Assembly: GCA_002729695.1 (NCBI GenBank)
Contig: PBYQ01000015.1
Location: 62,001-126,000 of the forward strand
Source: Citromicrobium sp.
GTDB taxonomy: Bacteria > Pseudomonadota > Alphaproteobacteria > Sphingomonadales > Sphingomonadaceae
DNA: 64,000 nucleotides
Direction: 5' to 3'
The notes under the pieces were generated by a model that saw nothing but the letters and a program-made list of their open reading frames with translations, was not told where the DNA came from and did not search any database. Below are positions 8,550 to 17,326 of this stretch, piece after piece (position 1 is the first letter of the stretch; every line of letters starts with the position of its first letter). Position numbers and translations under genes: made by a program.

Positions 8550-9824
8550 ATGACCCTTTCCGTCCCCCCTTTCGCGCGCGTCGCCATCGCCATTCTTGCC
8601 CTCGCCGGGGCAGTGGCCGCGCTGTACGCGGGCTGGGCGAATGCGCAGGTCCAGGGCGACCGCGGGATCGCGCCGCTGATGGTCAGCACCGACATCAATG
8701 TCGGCGGGATCGAGGTCAACGTGACCGCCGATACCGCCGAAGAGGCGCGTCAGAAGGCGTGGAAGCAGGCGCAGGTCCTCGCGTGGGAGAAGCTGGGCGG
8801 ACCCAAGCTTTCCGAAAGCCAGATACAGGACATGGTCTCTTCGATCGTGATCCAGCACGAGGAAACCGGGCCGAAACGTTATATTGCGACGCTGGGCGTC
8901 ACCTTCGACCGGCAGCGTTCCGCCGGTTATCTGGGGCGGTCGGGCGAAACCCGCCGCTCCGCGCCGATGCTGCTGCTGCCGGTGACGATCAGCGCGGGCA
9001 GCGAGCTGATGTACGAACAGGTCAACCCGTGGCAGCGGGCCTGGGCCGAATACCAGCCGGGCACGAGCCGGGTCGATTACGTGCGACCGGCGGGCCAGGC
9101 GGGCGAATCGCTGCTGCTCACCTACGGCCAGACGGGGCGCCGCAGCCGTTACTGGTGGGCGACCATTCTCGACCAGTTCGGCGCGGCCGATGTGCTCGTC
9201 CCGATTGCAGAGCTGCGCTATCTCTATCCCGGCGGCCCGGTCGAAGGGCGCTTCGTGGCGCGCCATGGGCCGGATAACGACTATCTTGGCAGCTTCACCA
9301 TGCGCGCCGATTCGCCGCGGCAGCTGCCCGCGATGCTGAACCGTGCGGTGGAAAAGTTCGACGAGATGTTCGTCACCGCGCTCGAGAAGGGGACGATCCG
9401 CCCCGACCCCACGCTCAACCGTGGGCGCGGATCGATCGATCCCGACATCGCAAGGCTCATTGAACAAAGTCGCGCGATCCTGGCGCAGGCCGAAGCGAAC
9501 GCGCGCACCCGCCAGACCGAAGAAGAGAACGTGGCGGATGCGAACGCGGCGCAGGTGGCGACTGGCGAGGGCGACGATACCCCGCAGGTCATCAACCTGT
9601 TCATCACCTTCCCGTCGCCCGATGCCGCCGCCTTCGACGCAGCGATCTCCGCCGTGCGCGGTACCCCGGGGATTCGCGGGGCTTCGGTTTCCAGCACGGC
9701 GATCGGCGGCAGTTCGGTGCTGAGCGTGACCTATGCGGGCACGCAGGACGAGCTCGTCGGCGCATTGGCGCAGCGCGGCTACAACGTGCAGCGCGACGGT
9801 AGCAACCTCACGATCAGTCGCTAG
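8550..9824 (+). CDS. Secreted DUF2066-like protein
   Basis: 424 aa. It has an N-terminal signal or anchor ([26 protein letters not shown]), then a region beginning with [20 protein letters not shown] and a central domain resembling DUF2066. A C-terminal ~70-residue fold ([25 protein letters not shown]) could be a ferredoxin-like or HMA-like domain without the CxxC metal motif. The position between purM and hda matches DUF2066 genes in many proteobacteria, which is part of the reason for the call. The start is the ATG at 8550, where the signal peptide begins. The function is unknown; it probably acts in the periplasm. Confidence 0.65.
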   Translation: MTLSVPPFARVAIAILALAGAVAALYAGWANAQVQGDRGIAPLMVSTDINVGGIEVNVTADTAEEARQKAWKQAQVLAWEKLGGPKLSESQIQDMVSSIVIQHEETGPKRYIATLGVTFDRQRSAGYLGRSGETRRSAPMLLLPVTISAGSELMYEQVNPWQRAWAEYQPGTSRVDYVRPAGQAGESLLLTYGQTGRRSRYWWATILDQFGAADVLVPIAELRYLYPGGPVEGRFVARHGPDNDYLGSFTMRADSPRQLPAMLNRAVEKFDEMFVTALEKGTIRPDPTLNRGRGSIDPDIARLIEQSRAILAQAEANARTRQTEEENVADANAAQVATGEGDDTPQVINLFITFPSPDAAAFDAAISAVRGTPGIRGASVSSTAIGGSSVLSVTYAGTQDELVGALAQRGYNVQRDGSNLTISR

Positions 9825-9839
9825 GCGGGGGCCGCGAGG

Positions 9840-10463
9840 ATGGGCCGTCCCGCATCGCAAATCGCGCTCCCGCTGCCTCCGGCGCGCGAGGGCGATCCCG
9901 AGCATATCGTGATCGGAACCGCGAACGCCGGCGTGGTCGAGGCGCTGCGAGCGCCCGCCAGCTGGCCCTTCCGCACCGCGATCCTGCGCGGGCCGCCGCG
10001 TTCGGGCACATCGCTGCTGGGGCGCTGGTTCGAACATGCCGGATTGGGCGAAACGATCGACCCGGCCGATGCCATCGACGAGACCGCGCTGTTCCATCGC
10101 TGGAACCGCGCGCAGGAAGAAGGCACGGCGCTGCTGCTGATCCCCGGGACCGCCCCGTGGGAGATTGCGCTGCCCGATCTCAGATCGCGGCTGGGAGCGG
10201 CGCTGGCGCTTGAAATCGGTGCTCCCGATGATCAGATGATGCGGAATCTGATCCTGAGCCATGCGGAGCGGCGCGGACTGATGCTGGGCGAGGAATCGCT
10301 GGCCTACGTCATCCCGCGCATGACGCGCAGTTTCGAGGCGGCGGAACGCTTCGTCGCCGCGGTCGACCGTCTCGCTCTGGAACGACAATCGCGCCCGACG
10401 CGCAACCTGTGTCGCGATGCCCTCGAATCGATCGATGGCCCGGCGCAAGCCCGCTTGATTTAG
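9840..10463 (+). CDS. hda: DnaA-like regulatory inactivator Hda
   Basis: 207 aa AAA+ protein homologous to the DnaA ATPase domain. With the sliding clamp, Hda stimulates ATP hydrolysis on DnaA and so limits initiation. The N-terminal QIALPLPP is a probable clamp-binding motif, with RGPPRSGTSLLGRWF as a modified Walker A and ETALFHRWN following. The C-terminal LGEESLAYVIPRMTRSFEAAERFV matches the sensor-2/arginine part of DnaA-like proteins. The Walker A is degenerate compared with DnaA (no GKT), which is common in alphaproteobacterial HdaA. It begins 15 bp after the DUF2066-like gene. Confidence 0.85.
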   Translation: MGRPASQIALPLPPAREGDPEHIVIGTANAGVVEALRAPASWPFRTAILRGPPRSGTSLLGRWFEHAGLGETIDPADAIDETALFHRWNRAQEEGTALLLIPGTAPWEIALPDLRSRLGAALALEIGAPDDQMMRNLILSHAERRGLMLGEESLAYVIPRMTRSFEAAERFVAAVDRLALERQSRPTRNLCRDALESIDGPAQARLI

Positions 10464-10492
10464 CGGGGGAAGGGTGGAAGACTTGTGAGACG

Positions 10493-11203
10493 ATGTTCGT
10501 GGGTCTGATCGACTATCTCGACTCCGTGAAAAAGCGGGACCCCGCGCCACGATCGCGGTGGGAAGTGCTGCTCTATCCGGGCGTGCTCGCGCTGGGCCTG
10601 CACCGCGTCGCGCACTGGCTGTTCGAAGCGAAGCTCTATTTCCTCGCGCGGCTGGTGAACCACTTCTCGCGCTTTCTGACCGCGATCGACATCCATCCCG
10701 GCGCGACCATCGGCAAGTACTTCTTCATCGACCACGGTTTCACCGTGATCGGAGAGACTGCCGAGATCGGCGACTGGGTGACGATCTACCAGTGCGTCAC
10801 GCTGGGCGGGACCAACCCGACCAACGGCAAGGCGGGCAAGCGCCACCCGACGATCAACGACTACGCCATCATCGGCTCGGGCGCGCAGGGGATCGGGCCG
10901 ATCACTGTCGGCGAACGCGCGCGGATCGGGGCCAATGCAGTGGTGACCGACGACGTGCCCGATGGCGCGACGATGATCGGCATGAAGGCGCGCTCCACGC
11001 TCGTTCCCGCAGAGGAATGGCTGCGCGAATTCATCCCCTACGGCACCCCGTGCGACGAGCCTTGCGAGGATCAGAGCACCGCGGGCAAACGCCGCGCCGA
11101 CGCGTTCGAGGCAGAACTGGCGTCGCTGCGCGCGGAGATCGAGGCGCTCAAGAAACAGCAGCCGGATAACGACCCGGTGCGGCGCAGCGGAACGGGTAGC
11201 TGA
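10493..11203 (+). CDS. cysE: Serine O-acetyltransferase
   Basis: 236 aa left-handed beta-helix acyltransferase that makes O-acetylserine from serine and acetyl-CoA, the first step of cysteine synthesis. The hexapeptide region runs from about residue 65 (IDIHPGATIGKYFFIDHGFTVIGE) to 165 and contains VTLGGTNPTNGKAGKRHPTI and IGANAVVTDDVP. The C-terminal 50 residues are hydrophilic and coiled-coil-prone. The short N terminus fits the EpsC/SAT-type subgroup. ATG 10493 was chosen because homology begins at MFVGLIDYLDS. Its stop overlaps the next start (TGATG). Confidence 0.9.
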   Translation: MFVGLIDYLDSVKKRDPAPRSRWEVLLYPGVLALGLHRVAHWLFEAKLYFLARLVNHFSRFLTAIDIHPGATIGKYFFIDHGFTVIGETAEIGDWVTIYQCVTLGGTNPTNGKAGKRHPTINDYAIIGSGAQGIGPITVGERARIGANAVVTDDVPDGATMIGMKARSTLVPAEEWLREFIPYGTPCDEPCEDQSTAGKRRADAFEAELASLRAEIEALKKQQPDNDPVRRSGTGS

Positions 11204-11553
11204 TGAGCACGCCCGCAGGCGGCACGGTTCTGTCTTTTCCGGGTGCGCGACCGAACCAGGTCGGTTTCGCCCGCGACGAACTGATGCGCATCCTCGACCT
11301 TTACGGCCGCATGGTCGCGGCGGGCGAGTGGCGCGACTACGCGATGGATTTCGGCCGCGATGCTGCCAGCTTCGCCGCGTTCCGCCGGACCGCCGAGCGC
11401 CCGCAGGCCCGCGTCGAGAAGCGTCCGTCCTTGCGTAACAAGCAGGGCATGTGGACGCTGTTCGGCGAACACGGCCAGATCCTGAAGCGCGGGCAAGAGC
11501 TCGCGGGTGTGCTCGCCCCGCTCGAACGGCGGCTGGTCAAGGCGATCGACTGA
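11203..11553 (+). CDS. DUF2794 family protein
   Basis: 116 aa cytoplasmic protein of a family restricted largely to alphaproteobacteria and without known function. Recognisable blocks are VGFARDELMRILDLYGRMVAAGEWRDYAMDFG (in order, about residues 20-52) and RNKQGMWTLFGEHGQILKRG near the C terminus. Translation is probably coupled to cysE through the overlapping TGATG. A strong terminator follows 9 bp after the stop. Confidence 0.88.
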   Translation: MSTPAGGTVLSFPGARPNQVGFARDELMRILDLYGRMVAAGEWRDYAMDFGRDAASFAAFRRTAERPQARVEKRPSLRNKQGMWTLFGEHGQILKRGQELAGVLAPLERRLVKAID

Positions 11554-11561
11554 CCCGACAG

Positions 11562-11596
11562 AAAAAGCCCGCCATCCATGGGGACGGCGGGCTTTT
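11562..11596. terminator. Bidirectional stem-loop terminator
   Basis: Stem AAAAGCCCGCC paired with GGCGGGCTTTT around ATCCATGGGGAC, with an additional TCC/GGA pair inside. A-rich and T-rich flanks on both sides make it functional in either direction. It lies between the convergent DUF2794 gene and the membrane protein at 11619-12776. It is the clearest intrinsic terminator in the window. Confidence 0.9.
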
Positions 11597-11618
11597 CTCG
11601 ATACCGCAAGCAACCTCG

Positions 11619-12776
11619 TCAGGCGGCAATCAGCTCCCGCTCACTGCTCGGCAGGGCATCGCGCCAGTCTTCGGGTACGATCCCCAGCACGCCGCGCCGG
11701 ATCGGTGCCCAGAAGGCCGACAGTGTCAGCAGGGCAGAGCCGATCACCAGTGCGGTGAGCGCGACGGTCAGCTCGACCGCGCCGAAGCGGTCGAACAGGA
11801 AGGCGAGCGCGAACAGCACGTAGACGAGAGCGGAGACGAGCAGCGCCCGCCGGTCCACGATCAGTGCCACGATGCCGAAAGCGACGTAGATTGCCAGCAC
11901 GGCGATGGCCTTGGTCAGGCCGATATCCGACCCTCCGACGACACCCAGCGTGTAGAAGATCGGGTGCGCAATCATCGGCGCGGCCAGCAGGTGCAGCCAG
12001 AAGGCGACATCGCTGCGACGGGTGGTGCGCTCCGGATCGCTGAGGTCCCAGCGCATCGCGAAGGCGAATATGAGCAGGCCAGCGACCAGCGTGAGCCACA
12101 GCATCACGTCCTGCGCGTCCAGGTCGAGCGGTTCGACCGCCGACAGGATCAGACCGATCAGCGTGGCCGACAGCGCTGCTGCACCAGCAGCGACCGTGAT
12201 CGGAACCTTGAACCGCGCCCAGTGGAGCCACGCGGCCAGTGCTGCAACGACGCCTGCGCCGGCGATGAAATAACCCGCCAGCGGCTCGCTCTGCTCGGTC
12301 CCGATCAACGACACGCCGAGCGCTGCCGAACCGACGAAGGTGCCGCCGACGAAGCCGAGCAGCAGGATGATGCTGGGCAGCGCCATGCGCCGCGCGCGCG
12401 TGAAGAATTCAGCCAGTGGCCAGGACGTTACCGCAACCAGTCCCGCTGCAATCGCCACCGAAACGGCGGTGCTGAAGCTTTGCTGGCGGCCCAGAGCTTC
12501 GAATTGGGCATTCGTCAGGTTGGCGTCCCAGTTCCAGTCTGGCGGCGGAACGAGCATCTTGCCCAGTTGCTGCCCGATCGCGCCTGCCGCGAACAGCATG
12601 ATGGCGATGCCGATGGCGACAAAAATGTCGTTGAAGGAATTGAGGAGCCTGAAGTTCTCCTCGTCCCCGCGCGAAATGCCGCGCACCTCGCTCATGTGCG
12701 CGCGAAACGATGCGGCAGCATCCTCGCTCAGCGCCCCCGCCTCGACGGCGGAATTGATATCTTCTTCTGAGTACAC
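11619..12776 (-). CDS. Polytopic membrane protein, possibly DUF2157-like
   Basis: 385 aa. The N-terminal ~45 residues are soluble and acidic-helical (MYSEEDINSAVEAGALSEDAAASF). About ten hydrophobic segments follow, for example DIFVAIGIAIMLFAAGAIG, AVSVAIAAGLVAVTSWPLA and ALAAWLHWARF. The combination of a small soluble head and a multi-pass body recalls DUF2157/DUF4401-type proteins, but I cannot assign a transport substrate. The start is GTG at 12776 with GGGGAGG about 9 bases upstream. A promoter-like TTGACA lies 54-59 bases before it. Confidence 0.7.
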   Translation of the reverse strand: MYSEEDINSAVEAGALSEDAAASFRAHMSEVRGISRGDEENFRLLNSFNDIFVAIGIAIMLFAAGAIGQQLGKMLVPPPDWNWDANLTNAQFEALGRQQSFSTAVSVAIAAGLVAVTSWPLAEFFTRARRMALPSIILLLGFVGGTFVGSAALGVSLIGTEQSEPLAGYFIAGAGVVAALAAWLHWARFKVPITVAAGAAALSATLIGLILSAVEPLDLDAQDVMLWLTLVAGLLIFAFAMRWDLSDPERTTRRSDVAFWLHLLAAPMIAHPIFYTLGVVGGSDIGLTKAIAVLAIYVAFGIVALIVDRRALLVSALVYVLFALAFLFDRFGAVELTVALTALVIGSALLTLSAFWAPIRRGVLGIVPEDWRDALPSSERELIAA

Positions 12777-12806
12777 TGGCCGAAACCTCCCCTGTTTCGA
12801 CCGGGG

Positions 12807-12835
12807 AAGCTACGACCAGTGTATTAGAGTGTCAA
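12807..12835 (-). promoter_or_regulatory. Candidate sigma-70 promoter for the 11619-12776 membrane protein
   Basis: On the minus strand, a consensus -35 TTGACA (12830-12835) is separated by 17 bases from TAGCTT (12807-12812). This places the start site about 25-30 bases before the GTG at 12776. The -35 is embedded in GTGTTGACAC, a short dyad, and AGTGT occurs twice nearby on the plus strand, so a repressor site is possible. This is inference from sequence only. Confidence 0.45.
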
Positions 12836-12839
12836 CACA

Positions 12840-12867
12840 GTCGGACGGAGCATGTGCGCCGTCCGAC
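12840..12867 (-). terminator. Stem-loop downstream of the SDR gene
   Basis: Perfect nine-base stem GTCGGACGG / CCGTCCGAC with a 10-base loop, 15 bp after the SDR stop at 12883. No clear T-run follows on the minus strand, so it is either a weak terminator or an mRNA-stabilising hairpin. It abuts the promoter of the next minus-strand gene. Confidence 0.5.
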
Positions 12868-12882
12868 GGGTGAAGAGTGTGT

Positions 12883-13812
12883 TTAACCGCGCGCGCTGCC
12901 GGGTCCGGTGCCGGTGACCTTCTGCATCGCGGCGAGGATCGCGCCCGACTGTTCGGCACCCGACTGCGGGGCCTTGAGGTTCGACTGCTCGCTGATCTTT
13001 TCCCAGTTCTCGGCGAAGCCTTCGACCGTGCGCTCACCCTCGGGCAGCCAGACGGCGTCGTTCATCACGACCCATGCCGAGTGGAAGCCACCCGCGCCCG
13101 CGCCGACGATGGCGTTGGTCGGGGCATCCTCGCTGATGAGGTAGAGCGCTGCCGGAACCACATTCTCGGGAGCGAACAGGTCGAACGCTTCCTTGGGGAA
13201 CAGGTCTTCGGTCATGCGCGTGCCCGCGACGGGCGACAGCGTGTTGACCTTGATGTTGTACTTCGCGCCTTCGAGCTGGAGCGTCTTGGTCAGGCCCGCA
13301 AGGCCGAGCTTCGCCGCGCCGTAGTTCGCCTGGCCGAAATTGCCGAACAGGCCGGGGGAGGACGCGGTCATCAGCACGCGGCCATAGGCCTGGTCGCGGA
13401 AGGTGTCCCAGCAGGCCTTGGTCGCGTTGGCCGAACCGTTGAGGTGCACGTCGACCACGAATTCGAAGTCGGCCGGCTCCATCTTGGCGAAGCTCTTGTC
13501 GCGCAGCACGCCCGCATTGTTGATGAGGCAGTGGACGCCGCCCCACCTCTGCTTGGCGTCGGCGACCATCTTTTCCATTTGCTCGTATTCGGTGACCGAT
13601 GCGCCGTTGGCCATTGCCTCGCCGCCGGCCTTTTCGATCTCGGCGACCACTTCGGCTGCCGCGTCGGACGAACCGGTGCCGTCGCGCGCACCGCCGAGAT
13701 CGTTGACCACGACCTTCGCGCCGCGGCGACCGAGTTCGAGCGCATAGGCGCGGCCAAGCCCGCCGCCTGCACCGGTGACGATGACGACTTTATCCTTGAA
13801 CGAAATGGTCAT
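12883..13812 (-). CDS. SDR-family dehydrogenase, MFE-2/hydroxyacyl-CoA type
   Basis: 309 aa NAD(P)-dependent short-chain dehydrogenase. It has the cofactor motif TGAGGGLGRAYA near residue 14, NNAG in HCLINNAGVLRDKSF, and the catalytic Tyr-Lys in QANYGAAKLG. The insert VNDLGGARDGTGSSDAA and the C-terminal extension are typical of the 3-hydroxyacyl-CoA dehydrogenase part of peroxisomal multifunctional enzyme 2, so a role in fatty-acid or CoA-ester oxidation is likely. GGAGAGA precedes the ATG. It is monocistronic, with the hairpin at 12840-12867 downstream. Confidence 0.85.
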   Translation of the reverse strand: MTISFKDKVVIVTGAGGGLGRAYALELGRRGAKVVVNDLGGARDGTGSSDAAAEVVAEIEKAGGEAMANGASVTEYEQMEKMVADAKQRWGGVHCLINNAGVLRDKSFAKMEPADFEFVVDVHLNGSANATKACWDTFRDQAYGRVLMTASSPGLFGNFGQANYGAAKLGLAGLTKTLQLEGAKYNIKVNTLSPVAGTRMTEDLFPKEAFDLFAPENVVPAALYLISEDAPTNAIVGAGAGGFHSAWVVMNDAVWLPEGERTVEGFAENWEKISEQSNLKAPQSGAEQSGAILAAMQKVTGTGPGSARG

Positions 13813-13941
13813 GAGGGTCTCTCCATTCTCGTGTTCTACAGTTCAGAAATACGGGGCCGGGTTGGCAGGTTCCGGGGAGGCTTGCAACAACGCCCCGGCG
13901 AAGCGTGGCTGCCGTAGCGGCGGGGCGCGCCCGTGCGCCGC

Positions 13942-14628
13942 CTAAAGCGCTTCCAGCGCGGGAATCAGCGCATCGAATCGGTCGATCACCGCGTCCGCGC
14001 CCAGCTCGTGCGGAGGCTTGTCGCAATAGCCGTAGCCTGCGGCGACCACCGGGACGCCCGCGGCGCGCGCGGCCATCACGTCGTATGTGCTGTCACCCAC
14101 GAAGGCGAGGCGGGTAGCGTTGCACCTTTCGATCGCGGCGTGGATCGGGTCGGCCGCAGGCTTGGCGCGAAAATTCCCCTCCGCATCGCGCCCCAGCGAA
14201 TCGCCGCCGATCAGCGTCACGAAGCGGTCGGCCAAGCCCAGCTGGCGCAGGATCTCGCTCGCGAAGCTTTCGAACTTATTCGTCACCACCGCCAGCTTCA
14301 CGTCCATCGCCTCCAGCCGGTCGAGCGTGTCGATCACCCCGGGGAAGGGCCGCGAATGAACCGCGTTGTTCTCCGAATAATAGCGCAGCAGCACCTTGTA
14401 GAGCGGGCGGAAGTCCTCCTCCGCCATGCTCCCGCCCTGGCTCTCTATCGCGCGGGCGAGCATCATCTTCGCGCCCCCGCCGATCATCCCTTCCACCTGT
14501 TCGGCGGGCACCTGTGCGTAGCCGCCTTCCGCGAGCGCGACGTTCACTGCCGCAGCGAGATCCGCCTTGGTGTCGAGGAGCGTGCCGTCGAGATCGAGGC
14601 CGATGGAGTCGAATGGAAAATCGGTCAT
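13942..14628 (-). CDS. gph: Phosphoglycolate phosphatase
   Basis: 228 aa HAD-superfamily hydrolase that removes phosphate from 2-phosphoglycolate, a by-product of DNA repair and oxygenase activity. HAD motif I is LDLDGTLLDTKADL (residues ~10-23), motif II is VVTNK, motif III is the Lys in FRAKPAADPIHAA, and motif IV is FVGDSTYDVMAARAAG. The length is typical. It is divergent from glmU, with 60 bp between the two starts. Other HAD phosphatases are possible, but the cap pattern fits Gph. Confidence 0.87.
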   Translation of the reverse strand: MTDFPFDSIGLDLDGTLLDTKADLAAAVNVALAEGGYAQVPAEQVEGMIGGGAKMMLARAIESQGGSMAEEDFRPLYKVLLRYYSENNAVHSRPFPGVIDTLDRLEAMDVKLAVVTNKFESFASEILRQLGLADRFVTLIGGDSLGRDAEGNFRAKPAADPIHAAIERCNATRLAFVGDSTYDVMAARAAGVPVVAAGYGYCDKPPHELGADAVIDRFDALIPALEAL

Positions 14629-14688
14629 GCAGCGCGGCGTGGCGAAAGCTTCTTCATTCTGCAAGCCGATGGTGGCACAGCGACGCGC

Positions 14689-16044
14689 ATGAGAGATTTC
14701 GCCGCCATCATCCTCGCCGCGGGCAAAGGCACCCGCATGAAGTCCGACCTGCACAAGGTTCTGCACCCCATCGCGGGCCGCCCGATGCTGCACCACCTGA
14801 TCGACTCGCTCGATACACTCGGGCCCAAGCACAAGGTCGTGGTGGTCGGCGCGGGTCGCGAACAGCTGGAGGCGGCGCTCGGCGAGGAAGCGCAGACGCG
14901 CGTGCAGGAGCCTCAGCTCGGCACGGGCCACGCGGTGCAGCAGGCCGAAGATGCGCTGGGCGATTTCACCGGCGACGTGCTGGTGCTCTACGGCGACGTT
15001 CCCTTCGTGCGCGGCGAGACCATGCAGGCCATGCTCGACCGGCTGCACGCCGAGGATGCGCCCAAGGTGGTGGTGCTCGGCTTCGAGCCCGAAGACGCGC
15101 TCGCCTATGGCCGCGTGATCGCGGACGACGAGGGCCGCATTTCAAAGATGGTCGAGTTCAAGGACGCGACCGAGGAAGAGCGCGCCTGCACCTTGTGCAA
15201 TTCGGGGCTGATGGCGGCGCGCGCGCAGGACATGTTCGACTTGTTGCGCCGGGTGGGCAACGACAACGCCCAGGGCGAATATTACCTGCCCGACATCGTC
15301 AATATCGCCATCGCCGACGGGGAAACCTGCGCGGCGGTGACCGCGAGCGATCCGGGCGAGGTTGCAGGGATCAACAGCCGCGGCGAACTCGCCCGCGCCG
15401 AAGCGCAGTGGCAGGATCTGAAGCGCGAGGAAGCGATGGCGGGCGGTGCGACGCTGCGCGCCCCGGAGACGGTCTTTTTCAGCTACGACACGCAGATCGG
15501 TCGCGACGTCACGATCGACCCCAACGTGGTCTTCGGCCCCGGCGTGCGCGTAGCCGATGGCGCACACATCAAGGCGTTCAGCCATCTGGAAGGGGCCACG
15601 GTGGGCGAGGGCTGCGAAGTCGGCCCCTATGCCCGCCTGCGCCCCGGCGCGGTGATGGCGAAGGGCAGCAGGGTCGGCAATTTCGTCGAGATGAAGAAAG
15701 CCGTGCTGGGCGAAGGCGCCAAGGCCAACCACCTGACCTATCTGGGCGATGCCGAGGTGGGCGCGGGTGCCAACATCGGCGCGGGCACGATCACCTGCAA
15801 TTACGATGGCTATTTCAAATACAAGACCGTGATCGGCGAACGCGCCTTCATCGGATCGAACAGCGCGCTGGTCGCGCCCGTTTCCATCGGTGCGGATGCC
15901 ATCGTCGCGGCGGGCAGCACGGTGACGCGCGATGTCGGTGCAGGCGAGCTGCGGATGGAGCGCGCCGAACAGTCGATCAAGCCGGGCTGGGCCGATCGCT
16001 TCCACGATGCGATGAAGCGCAAGAAGGCAGCGGAGAAAAAATGA
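14689..16044 (+). CDS. glmU: Bifunctional GlcNAc-1-P uridylyltransferase / GlcN-1-P acetyltransferase
   Basis: 451 aa enzyme making UDP-GlcNAc for peptidoglycan and LPS. The N-terminal pyrophosphorylase domain begins IILAAGKGTRMKSDLHKVLH, with GTGHAVQQAEDAL and YGDVPFV following. The C-terminal left-handed beta-helix starts about residue 260 and contains RPGAVMAKGSRVGNFVEMKK and NLGAGTITCNYDG-like NIGAGTITCNYDGYFKYKT. The ATG at 14689 begins the conserved domain; the open frame upstream is antisense to gph. Its stop overlaps the start of the following lipoprotein (ATGA). Confidence 0.97.
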   Translation: MRDFAAIILAAGKGTRMKSDLHKVLHPIAGRPMLHHLIDSLDTLGPKHKVVVVGAGREQLEAALGEEAQTRVQEPQLGTGHAVQQAEDALGDFTGDVLVLYGDVPFVRGETMQAMLDRLHAEDAPKVVVLGFEPEDALAYGRVIADDEGRISKMVEFKDATEEERACTLCNSGLMAARAQDMFDLLRRVGNDNAQGEYYLPDIVNIAIADGETCAAVTASDPGEVAGINSRGELARAEAQWQDLKREEAMAGGATLRAPETVFFSYDTQIGRDVTIDPNVVFGPGVRVADGAHIKAFSHLEGATVGEGCEVGPYARLRPGAVMAKGSRVGNFVEMKKAVLGEGAKANHLTYLGDAEVGAGANIGAGTITCNYDGYFKYKTVIGERAFIGSNSALVAPVSIGADAIVAAGSTVTRDVGAGELRMERAEQSIKPGWADRFHDAMKRKKAAEKK

Positions 16045-16664
16045 TGCGGGCGATGATCCTGATCGGCGCGGCGAGCCTGGCGCTCGCGGGTTGCGACAAC
16101 ACAGCGGGGGACGGCGCAGACCAGCTCGATACGCAGGATCTCGAAGCATCGGCGGATGCACCCGCTCCGGATGCGCCCGAGACATCCACCATGGACGATG
16201 CCACCTCCGCCGAAGCGGCTATGCGGGACATGGCGCAGCCGGTCGCCTGCGGGCGGGGCGAACGGCCGCTGTTCTTCTGCGAGGCGGGTCGTAAGCAGAT
16301 CGCGGTGTGCGGCGTGACCGACGAGGCGGGTAAGCCGCAGGCGCAGTACCGCTACGGGTCGGACACCGCCGAGATGGTTCTCAACGGCGGACGCTTTGCC
16401 AACGTGCCCTATTCGGGCGGGGGCGAATCGCAGATCGAATTCGTCAACGATGCCACGCGCTACATCGTGTACAGCCGCACCGTCCGCACCAATTTCGAAC
16501 CCGGCGAACCGAACGATCCGGCATTTACCGACGGGGTGATGGTCGTGCGCGGCGGCAAGGTGCTGAGCGACAGGCAGTGCACGGGCGAACCGAAATCGGT
16601 CGATGTGATGGCGGGAGACGATTACGGCGGCGTCACGAGCGAGCTGTTCCATTACGCGGACTGA
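16041..16664 (+). CDS. Hypothetical lipoprotein
   Basis: 207 aa. The lipobox LALAGC (Cys near residue 18) predicts signal peptidase II processing. It is followed by an acidic, Ala/Asp-rich linker to about residue 65 and a folded domain with four Cys (VACGRG, FFCEAG, AVCGVT, RQCTGE). I do not recognise a named family. The gene overlaps the glmU stop by 4 bases, so it is probably coupled to glmU. A second in-frame ATG at 16044 is an equally possible start. Confidence 0.7.
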   Translation: MMRAMILIGAASLALAGCDNTAGDGADQLDTQDLEASADAPAPDAPETSTMDDATSAEAAMRDMAQPVACGRGERPLFFCEAGRKQIAVCGVTDEAGKPQAQYRYGSDTAEMVLNGGRFANVPYSGGGESQIEFVNDATRYIVYSRTVRTNFEPGEPNDPAFTDGVMVVRGGKVLSDRQCTGEPKSVDVMAGDDYGGVTSELFHYAD

Positions 16665-16692
16665 TCGATCCGAGGCGCCGCTCACCTGCTGG

Positions 16693-16935
16693 TTGTGCGG
16701 TCGCGCCATCGAGACGCGCGTGCAATGGCATCATCCGGTTCCGAAGGCGAAGAAGGGCAGGGCGACGGTGCCGGTACACCCGATCTGCCACAGGACGATC
16801 CACGCCAATTTCACCAATGCCCAGCTTGCCCGGATCGGCGATGATCCTGCTCGGCTGAAGGAGAACGAGGCGGTGGCGAAATTTCTTGCGTGGATTGCCG
16901 ACAAGCCGCCCGATTTCCACGCGCCCACCCGCTGA
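16693..16935 (+). CDS. Small HNH-like protein (start uncertain)
   Basis: 80 aa from the TTG at 16693. It has the HNH-like pattern QWHHPVPKAKKGRATVPVHPICHRTIHANFTNAELA-type: a first Cys pair, HH, then PICHRTIH and a conserved C terminus KPPDFHAPTR. The metal-binding pair reads CWLC when two codons before the TTG are included (TGC TGG), so the true start should be further upstream. However, no ATG or GTG exists in that frame back to the stop at 16606; an ATT at 16651 overlapping the preceding gene is one option. Small HNH proteins of this kind may be nucleases, but no activity can be claimed. Confidence 0.6.
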   Translation: MCGRAIETRVQWHHPVPKAKKGRATVPVHPICHRTIHANFTNAQLARIGDDPARLKENEAVAKFLAWIADKPPDFHAPTR

Positions 16936-16947
16936 ATGGTATGCGGC

Positions 16948-17307
16948 TCAGGCGGTGCGGGTGATGGCCCGTGTCAGGATCAGGCCCAGCGCCGCGCCCA
17001 CCATGTCGGCCAGCAGGTCCATCCAGTCCGCATCGCGCCCCAACAGGTCGAGCCCCTGGACGATCTCGATCAATCCGCCGAACGCAGTGAGGGCGAAGAA
17101 CAGCGCGATTACTGAATTGCGGCGCCAGCCGACCGAGGCGAGGCACGCCAGTACGAAGAACGTGCCGCCGTGCAGGACCTTGTCGTTATAGGTCTCCGGC
17201 CCCGGAACTGCGGGCAGGATTGCGAAGACGAACGCGAGGACTGCCGCGACGACCAGCCCGATCCGCGCAAGGCGCGCGAGTAGCGCTGGAATCGGGATTC
17301 TCGGCAT
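16948..17307 (-). CDS. VanZ-like membrane protein
   Basis: 119 aa with four predicted membrane segments: LARIGLVVAAVLAFVFAILP, the region after HGGTFFVLACLASVGW, VIALFFALTAFGGLIEIVQ and LADMVGAALGLILTRA. The motif DKVLHGGTFF followed by GGLIEIVQGL and DWMDLLADMVG is characteristic of VanZ-like proteins. The function is unknown in non-resistant species. It starts 20 bp after atpC and may be cotranscribed at the end of the ATP synthase operon. Confidence 0.8.
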   Translation of the reverse strand: MPRIPIPALLARLARIGLVVAAVLAFVFAILPAVPGPETYNDKVLHGGTFFVLACLASVGWRRNSVIALFFALTAFGGLIEIVQGLDLLGRDADWMDLLADMVGAALGLILTRAITRTA

Positions 17308-17326
17308 AGGTGTGTGACGCGAAGCG

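Noticed and set aside
8217-10550. 777-codon minus-strand frame across the DUF2066-like gene and hda
   Set aside because: His/Arg-rich shadow; the plus-strand genes have recognisable domains and starts.
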